Source: Bradyrhizobium sp. 132
GTDB lineage: Bacteria; Pseudomonadota; Alphaproteobacteria; Rhizobiales; Xanthobacteraceae
DNA: 64,000 bases
Assembly (NCBI RefSeq): GCF_023074185.1
Contig: NZ_JADPKY010000078.1
Location: forward strand, 186,001-250,000
Direction of reading: 5' to 3'
A program made the translations under genes and the position numbers. The notes under the pieces are model-generated. The model was given only the letters and a program-made list of their open reading frames with translations. It made no database searches and was not told where the DNA came from. Shown here one piece after another: positions 16,200 through 25,181 of the stretch (position 1 is its first letter; each line of letters starts with the position of its first letter).

Positions 16200-17678
16200 C
16201 TACTGGAACGCGACTTCGGCGAAACTGCGGAGCTTTCGCGAATGCAACCGCTCCGATTCCTGCTGCTTGAGCCGTTCCAGCGCCTTCAGGCCGATATCGA
16301 GATGCTGGCCGACGCGGCGGCGGTAGAATTCGCTGGCCATGCCCGCGAGCTTGATCTCGCCGTGCAAGGGCTTGTCGGAGACGCATAGCAGCGTGCCGTA
16401 GGGGACGCGGAAACGGTAGCCGTTGGCGGCAATCGCGGCCGATTCCATGTCGAGTGCAACTGCGCGCGATTGCGACAGACGGCGGATCACCGCCGGGCCG
16501 GAGATCTCCCAGTTGCGATTGTCCACGCTCGCGACGGTACCCGTGCGCATCAGACGCTTCAGCTCGAAACCTTCGAGGCCCGTGACGTCCTCGACGGCCT
16601 CTTCGAGTGCGACCTGCATCTCCGCCAGCGCCGGGATCGGCACCCACAGCGGCAGCTCGCGGTCGAGCACATGGTCCTCACGCACGTAACCATGCGCAAG
16701 GACGTAGTCGCCGAGCCGCTGCGTGTTGCGCAGGCCCGCGCAATGGCCGAGCATCAGCCAGGCATGGGGCCGCAGCACGGCCACGTGGTCGGTGACGTTG
16801 CGCGCGTTGGACGGGCCGGTGCCGATGTTGATCAGGGTGATGCCGCGATAGCCGGGCTCGACCAGGTGAAAGGCCGGCATCTGCGGCGTGCGGGCGGGCG
16901 CAACGCCCGTCATCGCGCCGCCGCTGCGCGTGAGTACATTGCCGGGAGCGACGAATGCCTCGAAGCCGGCTTCGCCGGACTGAAGCCGCTGCTGGCAGAG
17001 CTGCGCGAAGGCATCGACATAGAACTGGTAGTTGGTGAAGATCACGAAGTTCTGGAAATATTCGGGGTCCGTGCCGGTGTAGTGGTAGAGCCGGCGCAAC
17101 GAGTAGTCGACGCGGGCCGCCCGAAAAAGCGATAGCGGCTCGGGCGCGCCGGGCTGGAGCTCGAAAGTGCCGTCGGCGATGGCATCGTCCATGGTGGCCA
17201 AATCAGGCACGTCGAACGCATCGCGCAGCGATCCCGCGACGGCGAAGTTCTCGCTGGTGGTGATGGCCGCCTCGATGTTGATGTCGCGGCGGTAGGCGAA
17301 GTGAACGGGAATCGGTTCGCCGGATTCGCCGATTTCGGCCGGGACGCCGTGGTTCTGAATCAACAATCCGATCTGCTCGGTGAGATAGGTCCGAAACAGA
17401 TCCGGACGCGTGACGCTGGTCTCGTGCACACCGGGCCGGGCGACGAAGCCGTAGGCGAGCCGCGAATCCAGCCGCGCATGCGTCGCAGTGGTGACGCGGA
17501 CGAAGGGATAGAAGGCCCGCACCCGCGTCGTGATCGCCTCGCCGTTGACGTAAGCCTCGAACCGGTCGCGCAGGAACTTTGTGTTGCGCTCGTAGATCTC
17601 TTCGAGGCGGGCGACGGCGAGACCAGCGTCGGAGAAGGATTCGGTGGCGATGGACGGTGGGGATTGGATGGATTGCAT
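16200..17678 (-). CDS. amn: AMP nucleosidase
   Basis: 492-residue enzyme that hydrolyses AMP to adenine and ribose 5-phosphate in purine turnover. The length and domain order match Amn: an N-terminal AMN-specific domain (about residues 20-180, including FYPFVRVTT and ARLDSRLAYGFVARPGVH) and a C-terminal phosphorylase-like domain with TLINIGTGPSNARNVTDHVA, RPHAWLMLGHCAGLRNTQ and the ALDMESAAIAANGYRFRVPY active-site segment. It is cytoplasmic. The ATG at 17678 has only a weak ribosome site. It stands alone, with a palindromic repeat upstream. Confidence 0.92.
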   Translation of the reverse strand: MQSIQSPPSIATESFSDAGLAVARLEEIYERNTKFLRDRFEAYVNGEAITTRVRAFYPFVRVTTATHARLDSRLAYGFVARPGVHETSVTRPDLFRTYLTEQIGLLIQNHGVPAEIGESGEPIPVHFAYRRDINIEAAITTSENFAVAGSLRDAFDVPDLATMDDAIADGTFELQPGAPEPLSLFRAARVDYSLRRLYHYTGTDPEYFQNFVIFTNYQFYVDAFAQLCQQRLQSGEAGFEAFVAPGNVLTRSGGAMTGVAPARTPQMPAFHLVEPGYRGITLINIGTGPSNARNVTDHVAVLRPHAWLMLGHCAGLRNTQRLGDYVLAHGYVREDHVLDRELPLWVPIPALAEMQVALEEAVEDVTGLEGFELKRLMRTGTVASVDNRNWEISGPAVIRRLSQSRAVALDMESAAIAANGYRFRVPYGTLLCVSDKPLHGEIKLAGMASEFYRRRVGQHLDIGLKALERLKQQESERLHSRKLRSFAEVAFQ

Positions 17679-17734
17679 TGTTCGACGCCGGGTTGCTGGG
17701 GCTGAATCGAACTATAGCAAGAACGAAGGCTCGC

Positions 17735-17815
17735 CGTCATTGCGAGCGTAGCGAAGCAATCCAGAAATTTCGCTGCGAAGGCAGACTGGATTGCTTCGCT
17801 GCGCTCGCAATGACG
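17735..17815. repeat. REP-like palindromic element, family A copy 3
   Basis: Arms CGTCATTGCGAG and CTCGCAATGACG with inner GCAATCCAG/CTGGATTGC, as at 1316 and 9239. It lies between the amn start and the stop of the type I secretion operon. Confidence 0.85.
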
Positions 17816-17839
17816 AATGGGATGACGCGCTTTCGCGCG

Positions 17840-19174
17840 TCACTTCTCCCGGAACGCCCGCATGAACTGGTCGTGCAGCGGCTTCATCAGATAGGACAGC
17901 ATGGTGCGGTCACCGGTCTGGACGAAGGCCTCCGCCGGCATACCGGGGATCAGCTTGGAGTCGCCGAGTTTGGCGACCTCTTCCGCTGGCAACGAGACGC
18001 GGATGGTGTAGTAGCTCTGGCCGGTGCGCTGATCGGTGGTGACGTCGGGCGAGACGCGGCTGACGACGCCGTTGAGCTCGGGCGTGGTGCGCTGGTTGAA
18101 GGCGGACAGACGCAGCAGCGTCTTCTGGCCGATCTGGAGCTTGTCGATATCGACCGGATTGACCTTGGCCTCGACCTGGAGATCATCGGCCTGCGGCACG
18201 ATCAGCATGAGTGCGTCACCGGCGGTGACGACGCCGCCGACGGTGTGCACCGTCGATTGCAGCACCATGCCGTCCTGCGGCGCGCGGATGTCAACGCGGC
18301 GAAGCTGATCTTCGGCCGCGACCTTGCGCTCGATCATTTCGCCGATCTTGTCGTTGGTCTCGCGCAAATCCTTCGAGACCTCGCTCACCATGTCCTTGTC
18401 GACCTGGATGATCTGGAGCTCGGTCTCGGTGATCTTGCCCTTGGCCTGCGCGCGCGAGGCAATGTATTGCGCGCGCTCGCCGTTGAGTCGGGCGGAATCG
18501 CGTTCGAGCGTGGTCAGGCGGGAGATCTGCACCAGGTGCTTGTCATAGAGATCGCGGACACCGACGAGCTCCTGCTGCACCAGCGAGATTTCCTTGTCCT
18601 TGGCTCTCTCCTGCGCGGAGAGCCCCTCGATCTCCTCGTTGAGTTGCTGGACGCGCTCGCGAAGCTGCGCCTTCTGGCCGGCGCGGCCGTTGACACGGAC
18701 GTCGAACAGCTTGGTCTCGGCGGAGAGCAGGTTCTTGACATCGGGATCGTTGCCGCGCTCGAGCAGGACTTGCGGAAACTCCAGCTTGTCGATCCCGCGC
18801 TGCTCGGCCTGAAGCCGCGCCGTGCGCGCCTGCGCGGCGTCGAGATTCTTGGTGACGATGGCGAGGTTCGCCTTGGTGACGGTGTCGTCGAGCCGCACCA
18901 CGATGTCACCTGCCTTGACCACGTCGCCGTCGCGGGCGCGCACCTCGCCGACCACGCCGCCGGTCGGATGCTGCACCTTCTTGACGTTGGATTCGACCAC
19001 GATCTGGCCGGGCGCGATCAGCGCGCCCGAGATCTGCACGGTCGATCCCCAGCCGCCGAGCCCGACCAGGAGCACCAGCACGATCCCAAGCCCGAGCATC
19101 AGGTGAAACCGGATCGACTGCCGTACGGTCCGCTTCGCGGCGGGCTTCGCCCCGCCGAGCGCCATCGTGCTCAT
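17840..19174 (-). CDS. type I secretion membrane-fusion protein (HlyD/PrsE family)
   Basis: 444-residue periplasmic adaptor of a type I secretion system. One N-terminal transmembrane helix (about residues 24-45) is followed by a biotinyl-lipoyl-like half (VVESNVKKVQHPTGGVVGEV, then DGDVVKAGDIVVRLDD), a long coiled coil (about 100-290, rich in Gln, Glu and Arg), and the second lipoyl half with IRAPQDGMVLQSTVHTVGG and a C-terminal VSRVSPDVTTDQRTGQSYY. It would link the ABC exporter to a TolC-type pore. Its start overlaps the stop of the ABC gene (ATGA). No TolC-like gene is in the window. The probable substrate is the giant protein at 33210-39539. Confidence 0.92.
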   Translation of the reverse strand: MSTMALGGAKPAAKRTVRQSIRFHLMLGLGIVLVLLVGLGGWGSTVQISGALIAPGQIVVESNVKKVQHPTGGVVGEVRARDGDVVKAGDIVVRLDDTVTKANLAIVTKNLDAAQARTARLQAEQRGIDKLEFPQVLLERGNDPDVKNLLSAETKLFDVRVNGRAGQKAQLRERVQQLNEEIEGLSAQERAKDKEISLVQQELVGVRDLYDKHLVQISRLTTLERDSARLNGERAQYIASRAQAKGKITETELQIIQVDKDMVSEVSKDLRETNDKIGEMIERKVAAEDQLRRVDIRAPQDGMVLQSTVHTVGGVVTAGDALMLIVPQADDLQVEAKVNPVDIDKLQIGQKTLLRLSAFNQRTTPELNGVVSRVSPDVTTDQRTGQSYYTIRVSLPAEEVAKLGDSKLIPGMPAEAFVQTGDRTMLSYLMKPLHDQFMRAFREK

Positions 19175-20916
19175 GCCTTGGCTCCGCCTTCGCTGACGAT
19201 CTTGATCGGCGCCGGCGGCGTCACACGCGGCTGGAGCACCTGGGCGAGCACCTGCTCCTTCGGCCCGAAGGCCTGCATGCGGCCGTCGCGCAGCACCAGT
19301 ATCTGATCGACCGCTTCCACGCCGATCGGGCGATGTGCCACCACGACGACGATGGCGCCGCGCTCGCGCGCCGCGCGGATGGCGCGGGTCAGCGCTTCGT
19401 CGCCTTCGGTATCGAGATTGGAATTGGGCTCGTCGAGCACGATCAGGAACGGGTTGCCATAGAGCGCGCGCGCCAGTGCCACGCGCTGCGCCTGGCCCGC
19501 GGAGAGCGCCGTGCCCTGCTCGCCGACCTGGGTGTTGTAGCCCTCGCGCATCTTGATGATCATCTCGTGCACGCCGGCTTCCTTGGCGGCGGCGATGATG
19601 CCGTCAGACGTGGCCTCGGGATCGAAGCGGCTGATGTTCTGCGCGATGGTGCCGCCGAACAATTCGACGTCCTGCGGCAGATAGCCGATATGGCGGCCAA
19701 GCATGTCCGACGACCATTGGTCGAGCGCCGCGCCGTCGAGCCGCACCTTGCCGCGGACCGGTTGCCAGACGCCGACCAGCGCGCGGATCAGCGACGACTT
19801 GCCGGAGCCGCTTGGTCCGATCACGCCGAGGCCGTTGCCGGCTTCGAGCGCAAAGGTGACGTCCTGCACGATGAGGCGCTGGTCGCCTGGCGGCACCATG
19901 GCGATGCCTTCGACCGAGAGGCGGCTGGTCGGCGCCTGCAGCTGGGTCGGCATCGTCTGCGCCGGCATCTGCTCCAGAAGTCGGGTCAGGCGGTGCCAGC
20001 TCTGCCGTGCCGCGACAAAGGATTTCCAGTGCGCGATCGCGAGGTCGACCGGCGCGAGCGCACGGGCCGAGAGGATCGAGCCGGCGATGATGATGCCGGC
20101 GGTCGCCTCCTGATGGATGACGAGATAGGCGCCGACGGCGAGCACGGCCGATTGCAGCATCATGCGCAGCACTTTTGCGACCGCGCCGAGACCGCCGGCG
20201 ACGTCGCTCGCACGCTGGTTGCCGTCGAGATATTTTTCGTTGGCCTCGCTCCAGCGCGCGTTCATCCGGCCGGCCATACCCATCGACACCATGACTTCGG
20301 CATTGCGGCGGCTGGCCTGGGCGAGATCGTTGCGCTGGGCGGCAAGGCCCATCGCGTCCTTCGCCGGCTGGCGCGACATGAACTCGGTGACCAGCGTCAA
20401 CCCGACCAGGATGACGGCGCCGACCAGCGCGGTGACGCCGATCATGACGTGGAAGGCGAAGCAGATGGCGAGATAGAGCGGCAGCCAGGGCAGGTCGAAG
20501 AACGCGCTCGGTCCCATGCCGCCGAGGAAGGAGCGGACATTGTCGAGATCGCGCAGCGGCTGAAGACCCTCGTTGCGGCTGCCAACCAGCAGCGGCAGGC
20601 GCACGATGGTGTCGAACACCCGCTTGTTCAGGGCTTCGTCCAGCGCGGTTCCGACCCGCCCCAGGATCCGGTTGCGGATCATGTCGAGCACGCCCTGCGC
20701 CATGTAGAGGAAGCTGGCGAGGACGATCAGGCCGACCAGCGTCGGAATGCTGCGGCTCGGCAGCACCCGGTCGTAGACCTCCAGCATGAAGATAGACCCG
20801 GTCAGATAGAGCAGGTTGATCATGCAGCTCATCAAGCCGACGCCGACGAACGCCGCGCGACAAGTGCGCAGCGCGTCACCGAGCTCTGAACGGCGGAGGC
20901 CGGGAACGGCTGCCAT
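19171..20916 (-). CDS. type I secretion ABC exporter, permease and ATPase (PrsD/PrtD family)
   Basis: 581-residue fused half-transporter of the inner membrane. Residues about 20-300 form the six-helix domain; the nucleotide-binding domain follows, with Walker A GPSGSGKSSLIRAL, Q-loop YLPQDVELFGG, signature LSAGQAQRVALARAL, Walker B FLIVLDEPNSNLD and H-loop VVAHRP. The length, and the lack of an N-terminal C39 peptidase or C39-like domain, place it with protease/glycanase exporters such as PrtD and PrsD. It energises export of proteins carrying an uncleaved C-terminal signal. It is followed by the membrane-fusion gene with a four-base overlap. Regulation is not readable in 20917-21177. Confidence 0.93.
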   Translation of the reverse strand: MAAVPGLRRSELGDALRTCRAAFVGVGLMSCMINLLYLTGSIFMLEVYDRVLPSRSIPTLVGLIVLASFLYMAQGVLDMIRNRILGRVGTALDEALNKRVFDTIVRLPLLVGSRNEGLQPLRDLDNVRSFLGGMGPSAFFDLPWLPLYLAICFAFHVMIGVTALVGAVILVGLTLVTEFMSRQPAKDAMGLAAQRNDLAQASRRNAEVMVSMGMAGRMNARWSEANEKYLDGNQRASDVAGGLGAVAKVLRMMLQSAVLAVGAYLVIHQEATAGIIIAGSILSARALAPVDLAIAHWKSFVAARQSWHRLTRLLEQMPAQTMPTQLQAPTSRLSVEGIAMVPPGDQRLIVQDVTFALEAGNGLGVIGPSGSGKSSLIRALVGVWQPVRGKVRLDGAALDQWSSDMLGRHIGYLPQDVELFGGTIAQNISRFDPEATSDGIIAAAKEAGVHEMIIKMREGYNTQVGEQGTALSAGQAQRVALARALYGNPFLIVLDEPNSNLDTEGDEALTRAIRAARERGAIVVVVAHRPIGVEAVDQILVLRDGRMQAFGPKEQVLAQVLQPRVTPPAPIKIVSEGGAKA

Positions 20917-21177
20917 CAGTCTGATCTCTTTCGGGTGGGAGCCAAAGCCCCTGATTTCAAAGGCGAATTCAGGAGTAATTGACCCGGATTAATATCGCGT
21001 TTGCGCTCCTCGCCCAACGCAGCCGAATAATCCGGGACCCCTTTGGTCCACATCACCCCCGACCAGCCTCGCACGCAAGTCCGGAATCTCACGTTCTTGC
21101 GGCTTTTTCTTGCAGACATGTCACCTCTCCCCGGGCGGGGACAGGTCAAAAGTTCGATCAATTGAACTCGGGCGCCA

Positions 21178-21447
21178 TTAGAACCGGCCGCCGCCGCGTA
21201 CCAGCCGCACCACCAGCAGCAGGATGACCGCGCCGATCGCGGAATAGACGATTTCGGATATCAGCCCGGTGCCGATGTGAATGCCGAGCTTCGGGAACAG
21301 GAAGCTTGCGACCAGCGCGCCGGCGATGCCGACCACGATGTCGCCGATGATGCCGAACCCGGTTCCGCGCACCACCTTGCCGGCCAGCCAACCGGCAATC
21401 AGGCCGACGAACAGGATGACAAGCAGGCCTTCGTTGGAAATGTGCAT
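21178..21447 (-). CDS. GlsB/YeaQ/YmgE-type small membrane protein
   Basis: 89-residue transglycosylase-associated family protein with three hydrophobic segments (LLVILFVGLIAGWLAG, GIIGDIVVGIAGALVASFLF and IVYSAIGAVILLLVVRLV) and the conserved GTGFGIIGDIVVGIAGA pattern. These proteins are stress-induced in many bacteria; molecular role unknown. The ATG at 21447 (HISNEGLL) has a GAGGGA site and gives the usual family length; an upstream start at 21534 would add 29 non-conserved residues. It lies upstream of the type I secretion genes on the same strand, 261 bases away, so co-transcription is uncertain. Confidence 0.85.
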   Translation of the reverse strand: MHISNEGLLVILFVGLIAGWLAGKVVRGTGFGIIGDIVVGIAGALVASFLFPKLGIHIGTGLISEIVYSAIGAVILLLVVRLVRGGGRF

Positions 21448-21537
21448 AAGCGAGGTCCCTCTCCGTGAACGGCCCCATGGAACCGGAACCGGAATGAATG
21501 AGGTGTGAATGTTGTTCCCCGTTCCCTGGTCCAAATA

Positions 21538-22515
21538 TTAGGACAGCGCGGTGACCGGCTCCGCCAGCACACACCTAGCCGCCCTGCCCGCTCCCACTTC
21601 CACATTCGCGGGCAGTTGCTCCAGGCAGCGAGGCTGGGCCACGGCGCAGCGGGGGGCGAAAGAGCAGGTGTTGGGCTTTTCAGCCAGCGAGGGCGGCGTG
21701 CCGGGGATGGTTTCAAGCCGCTGCCCCCGCTTGGCGCCGTGGATGGTGGAGGCGAGCAGTCCCTTGGCATAGGGATGTACCGGCGAACGGACGATGTCGC
21801 GAAGCGTGCCCTGCTCCACGATCTGGCCGGCATACATCACCGCGACGCGGTCGCAGATCTCGATGGCGACGCCGATGTCGTGGGTGACGAAGATGACGGA
21901 CATGCCGAATTCACGCTGCAGCTCGCGTAGCAGCAGCAGGATCTGGATCTGCACGGTGGCGTCGAGCGCCGTGGTCGGCTCGTCCGCCAGCAGGATCTTC
22001 GGCCGGCAGGCGAGCGCCAGCGCGATCATCGCGCGCTGTCGCATGCCGCCGGACATCTCGTGCGGATAGGCATCGAGACGACGCTTGGCGGAAGGAATGC
22101 GCACGACCTCGAGCATGTCGAGTGCTCTCGCGCGTCCCTCCGCATAGCTTTTGCCCTCGTGCCGCACGACGTTTTCGGCGATCTGCGCGCCGATGGTGTA
22201 GACCGGATCGAGCGCGAGCGCGGGCTCCTGGAAGATCATCGACACGGTCTGGCCGCGGAACGACGACAGCTGCTCGTCGTTCATGGCGAGCACGTCGCGG
22301 CCCATGACGTTGACCTTGCCCGTGATCTGCGTGCGCTTCTTCGGCAACAGCCGCATCAGCGCGCGCAAGGTCACGCTCTTGCCCGAACCGGACTCGCCGA
22401 GCAGGCCCAGCACCTCGCCATCGCCGAGCGAGAGACTGAGATCGTTCACGGCATAGACCGTGCGCTCCCCGGTGAAGCGAATGTTGAGGCCTGAGATCTC
22501 GACGAGCTTTGTCAT
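21538..22515 (-). CDS. peptide-type ABC importer ATP-binding protein (DppD/OppD-like)
   Basis: 325-residue ATPase of the oligopeptide/nickel importer family. Walker [17 protein letters not shown], signature [15 protein letters not shown], Walker [13 protein letters not shown] and the C-terminal cysteine motif [14 protein letters not shown] are all present. It is the last gene of the operon that runs leftwards from 28942 and overlaps the amidase stop by four bases. It pairs with the second ATPase at 24118-25179 to drive the DppB/DppC-like permeases. The separation of the two ATPase genes by amidase genes is unusual. Confidence 0.92.
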   Translation of the reverse strand: MTKLVEISGLNIRFTGERTVYAVNDLSLSLGDGEVLGLLGESGSGKSVTLRALMRLLPKKRTQITGKVNVMGRDVLAMNDEQLSSFRGQTVSMIFQEPALALDPVYTIGAQIAENVVRHEGKSYAEGRARALDMLEVVRIPSAKRRLDAYPHEMSGGMRQRAMIALALACRPKILLADEPTTALDATVQIQILLLLRELQREFGMSVIFVTHDIGVAIEICDRVAVMYAGQIVEQGTLRDIVRSPVHPYAKGLLASTIHGAKRGQRLETIPGTPPSLAEKPNTCSFAPRCAVAQPRCLEQLPANVEVGAGRAARCVLAEPVTALS

Positions 22516-23927
22516 GACGGAAGTTTCGGCAGCCTATCGTGATAGTCGGTGACGCGCTGGAATGCCGCGCCGATGGTGAGCAAGGTCGCCTCGTCGAAGG
22601 AGCGGCCGATCAGCTGCATGCCAATCGGAAGACCGCTCTTGGTGAAGCCTGAGGGCACGGTGAGCGACGGCAGGCCGAGAAAGTTCACCGGACGGGTGAA
22701 CAGCGTCAGCCGCTGCAACAGCGCCGGCGCGTTCGGTCCGCCGCCGACGTCGCTCTCCTCGATCGTCGGCGCCGGCACGGGAGAAGCCGGTGCGATAATC
22801 GCGTCAACGCCTGCGGCCGCCGCATTGTGCGCGGCGAGCGCCGGGCCGCGCCAGCGCATCGCCTCGAGATAGGTGATGGCGGGAACGGCAAGTCCGTTCT
22901 GAAGCCGCATCAGAACCTGCGGGCCGTAATCCTGGGCACGCTCGATCATCCAGCGCTTGTGGAACGCGGCCGCTTCGGCCGCGAGAACGAGCTGGCTTGC
23001 CGCGGACAATTGCCGCTGGTCCGGCAGCTCGACTGTGACGATGTCGGCGCCCTCGCGCTTGAGAACGGCGATGGTCTCGTCGAGCACGCGCGCGACCTCG
23101 CTGTCGAGATCGTCGACATAGAAGGACGAAGGGACGCCGATTTTGAGACCTTTCAGCGAGCCCTTGGTCGCGCCGACATAGTCGGAAAGCGGCTCGTGGC
23201 TGCAGGTCGAATCCTGGGGATCAGGGCCGGCCATCAATGCCAGCAGCAGCGCGCAGTCCTCCGCGGTGCGGGCAAGCGGGCCGACCGTGTCGAGCGACTG
23301 CGACAGCGGCATCGCGCCGGCGCGGCTGACGCGGCCCACGGTGGTCTTCAGCCCGGTGACGCCGCAGAAATGCGCGGGCATGCGGATCGAGCCGCCGGTG
23401 TCGGAGCCCAGCGCCGCATAGGTTAGCCGCGCCGCGACCGCCGAGCCGGAGCCCGACGAGGAGCCACCGGTGATATGCGCGACGTTCCAGGGATTGCGCA
23501 CCGGACCGTAATGGGCATTGTGGCCGGTCGGCCCATAGGCGAACTCCGCCAGATGCAGCGTGCCAAGGCGGACCTGGCCGGCGTCCTTCAGGCGCTGCAA
23601 GGCGGTAGAGGTCACCGTCGGTACGAAATCGCGACGGATCAGCGAGCCGCAGGTCGCGACGTGGCCGGCGTCGTAATACATGTCCTTGTGCGAGAGCGGC
23701 ACGCCATGCAGCGGCCCGCGGACTTCGCCTCTGGCGAGTTCGGCGTCGGCAGCGTCGGCGGCCTTCAGCGCGGCCTCCGATTCGATCGACATGAAGGCGT
23801 TGAGATGCGGCTGCCATTGCGCGATGCGGTGCAACAGCGCGCGCGTGACCTCATGCGAGGACACCTGCTTCATCGCGATCGCACGCGCGACCTCGGCGAG
23901 CGTCATCAATGCAGGCTCGGTACTCAT
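22512..23927 (-). CDS. amidase-signature hydrolase, AtzE-like
   Basis: 471-residue amidase-signature enzyme with triad Lys81 (GVPLSHKDMYY), cis-Ser in GGSSSGSGSA (about 154-163) and nucleophile Ser180 (GSDTGGSIRMPA). The overall length and start (LAEVARAIAMKQVSSHEVTR) match GatA/AtzE-type proteins. The 65-residue AtzG-like gene immediately upstream overlaps it by four bases, which parallels the AtzE-AtzG carboxybiuret hydrolase pair and suggests a heteromeric amidase. It is embedded in an ABC importer operon, so the substrate is probably an imported amide or ureido compound; the exact compound is unknown. Confidence 0.87.
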   Translation of the reverse strand: MSTEPALMTLAEVARAIAMKQVSSHEVTRALLHRIAQWQPHLNAFMSIESEAALKAADAADAELARGEVRGPLHGVPLSHKDMYYDAGHVATCGSLIRRDFVPTVTSTALQRLKDAGQVRLGTLHLAEFAYGPTGHNAHYGPVRNPWNVAHITGGSSSGSGSAVAARLTYAALGSDTGGSIRMPAHFCGVTGLKTTVGRVSRAGAMPLSQSLDTVGPLARTAEDCALLLALMAGPDPQDSTCSHEPLSDYVGATKGSLKGLKIGVPSSFYVDDLDSEVARVLDETIAVLKREGADIVTVELPDQRQLSAASQLVLAAEAAAFHKRWMIERAQDYGPQVLMRLQNGLAVPAITYLEAMRWRGPALAAHNAAAAGVDAIIAPASPVPAPTIEESDVGGGPNAPALLQRLTLFTRPVNFLGLPSLTVPSGFTKSGLPIGMQLIGRSFDEATLLTIGAAFQRVTDYHDRLPKLPS

Positions 23928-24121
23928 TTCGACACCTTCTGCGTCTGCGCGATTGGGTACAGCGCGGGCTCAAGATCGAACGGCAACGTGCCGGCGACGG
24001 CCGCGAAGCCTTCAAAGGCAGGTCCGATGGAATTGGAGATGCGCGTCGCGATCTCGTCGTCGACGGGAACGCCCGCGACCTGCGCCGTCGCCTTGATCTC
24101 TTTTGTCGTCGGTCTCGTCAT
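23924..24121 (-). CDS. AtzG-like (DUF4089) small amidase-partner protein
   Basis: 65-residue protein of the DUF4089/AtzG-like family, structurally related to GatC. It shows the expected small helical layout: AQVAGVPVDDEIATRISNSI, a middle stretch GFAAVAGTLPFDLEPAL and a short tail. In the cyanuric acid pathway, AtzG binds and stabilises the amidase AtzE. Here the gene overlaps both neighbours by ATGA junctions (24118-24121 and 23924-23927), so it should be made stoichiometrically with the amidase. A very short, easily missed gene; its family call rests on length, pattern and context. Confidence 0.75.
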   Translation of the reverse strand: MTRPTTKEIKATAQVAGVPVDDEIATRISNSIGPAFEGFAAVAGTLPFDLEPALYPIAQTQKVSK

Positions 24122-25179
24122 GCGGTTTCCTCCTTCGGCGAGCGGCTATGGCCTGAACCCGGGATCGCCATGTAGCACGCGGCCTCGTGGCCCATTGTAT
24201 CGAGCGCGGTGAGCTTTGGTGTCGCATTTGCGCAGAGCGGCTCCGCAAACGGGCAACGGGTATGGAAGCGGCAGCCCGACGGCGGATCGATCGGATTGGG
24301 CGGATCGCCCGTGATCGGCGGCGTCTCGGTTCGGCTATCAGGATCGGAGGACGGCATCGCGGCCAGCAGCGCACGCGTATAGGGATGCGCGGGCCTGTCC
24401 CACACCCGGTCGACCGGACCGAGCTCGACGACCTCGCCGAGATACATCACCAGCACGCGATCGCTGATGTAGCGGACGACGTTGAGGTCGTGGCTGATGA
24501 AGAGATAGGTCAGCCCAAACTCGCTCTTGAGATCGGCGAGCAAATTGAGCACCTGCGCCTCGACGGACTTGTCGAGCGCGGAGACCGCTTCATCGAGGAT
24601 CACCAGCCGCGGCGACAGCGCCAGCGCACGTGCGATGTTGATGCGCTGGCGCTGGCCGCCGGAGATCTCGTGCGGGTAGCGATTGGCGAAGTTTGCAGGG
24701 ACCAGCCCCACCTTGCCCAGCAGCTCGCGCGCCAACGCACGCGCCGCGCCGTCCGCCATGCCGTGCACCTTCGGGCCGAAGGCGATCGATTCCTCGATGG
24801 TCAGGCGCGGATTGAGCGAGGCGTAGGAATCCTGGAACACCATCTGCATGCCGCGGCGCAGTTCGCGCAAGCTGAGCGACTGCCCGACACCCATGCCGTC
24901 ATAGATGATGTCGCCGGTATCGCGCGGCATCAGGTGCATGAGCAGCCGCGCGGTGGTCGACTTGCCGCAGCCGGATTCACCGACGATGCCGACGGTCTCG
25001 CCCTTGGCGACGGAGAAGGACACGTTGTCCACCGCGCGCACGGTGCGCTTTGCGGCGAACAATCCGCCACGTACCGGGAAGTGCTTGGTCAGTCCATTGA
25101 CCTGAAGCAGCGGCTGCGCGACGCCGCCGCGGTCCCCGACCGGTTCCAGCATCACGACGGAAGCGTTGGTTTCGCCCAT
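24118..25179 (-). CDS. peptide-type ABC importer ATP-binding protein (DppF/OppF-like)
   Basis: 353-residue ATPase, the second of the importer. Walker A GIVGESGCGKSTTARL, signature ISGGQRQRINIARAL, Walker B LVILDEAVSALD and the oligopeptide-family C-terminal motif GCRFHTRCPFAEPLC are present. It begins two bases after the permease stop and overlaps the AtzG-like start by four bases. It acts on the cytoplasmic face of the inner membrane with the ATPase at 21538-22515. Confidence 0.92.
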   Translation of the reverse strand: MGETNASVVMLEPVGDRGGVAQPLLQVNGLTKHFPVRGGLFAAKRTVRAVDNVSFSVAKGETVGIVGESGCGKSTTARLLMHLMPRDTGDIIYDGMGVGQSLSLRELRRGMQMVFQDSYASLNPRLTIEESIAFGPKVHGMADGAARALARELLGKVGLVPANFANRYPHEISGGQRQRINIARALALSPRLVILDEAVSALDKSVEAQVLNLLADLKSEFGLTYLFISHDLNVVRYISDRVLVMYLGEVVELGPVDRVWDRPAHPYTRALLAAMPSSDPDSRTETPPITGDPPNPIDPPSGCRFHTRCPFAEPLCANATPKLTALDTMGHEAACYMAIPGSGHSRSPKEETA

Positions 25180-25181
25180 GG

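Noticed and set aside
17579..19306. 575-codon plus-strand frame across the type I secretion membrane-fusion gene, and similar long frames at 19333-20889, 27380-29056 and 29134-30702
   Set aside because: All lie opposite clear genes with known domains and have no recognisable motif, so they are antisense shadows common in high-GC DNA.
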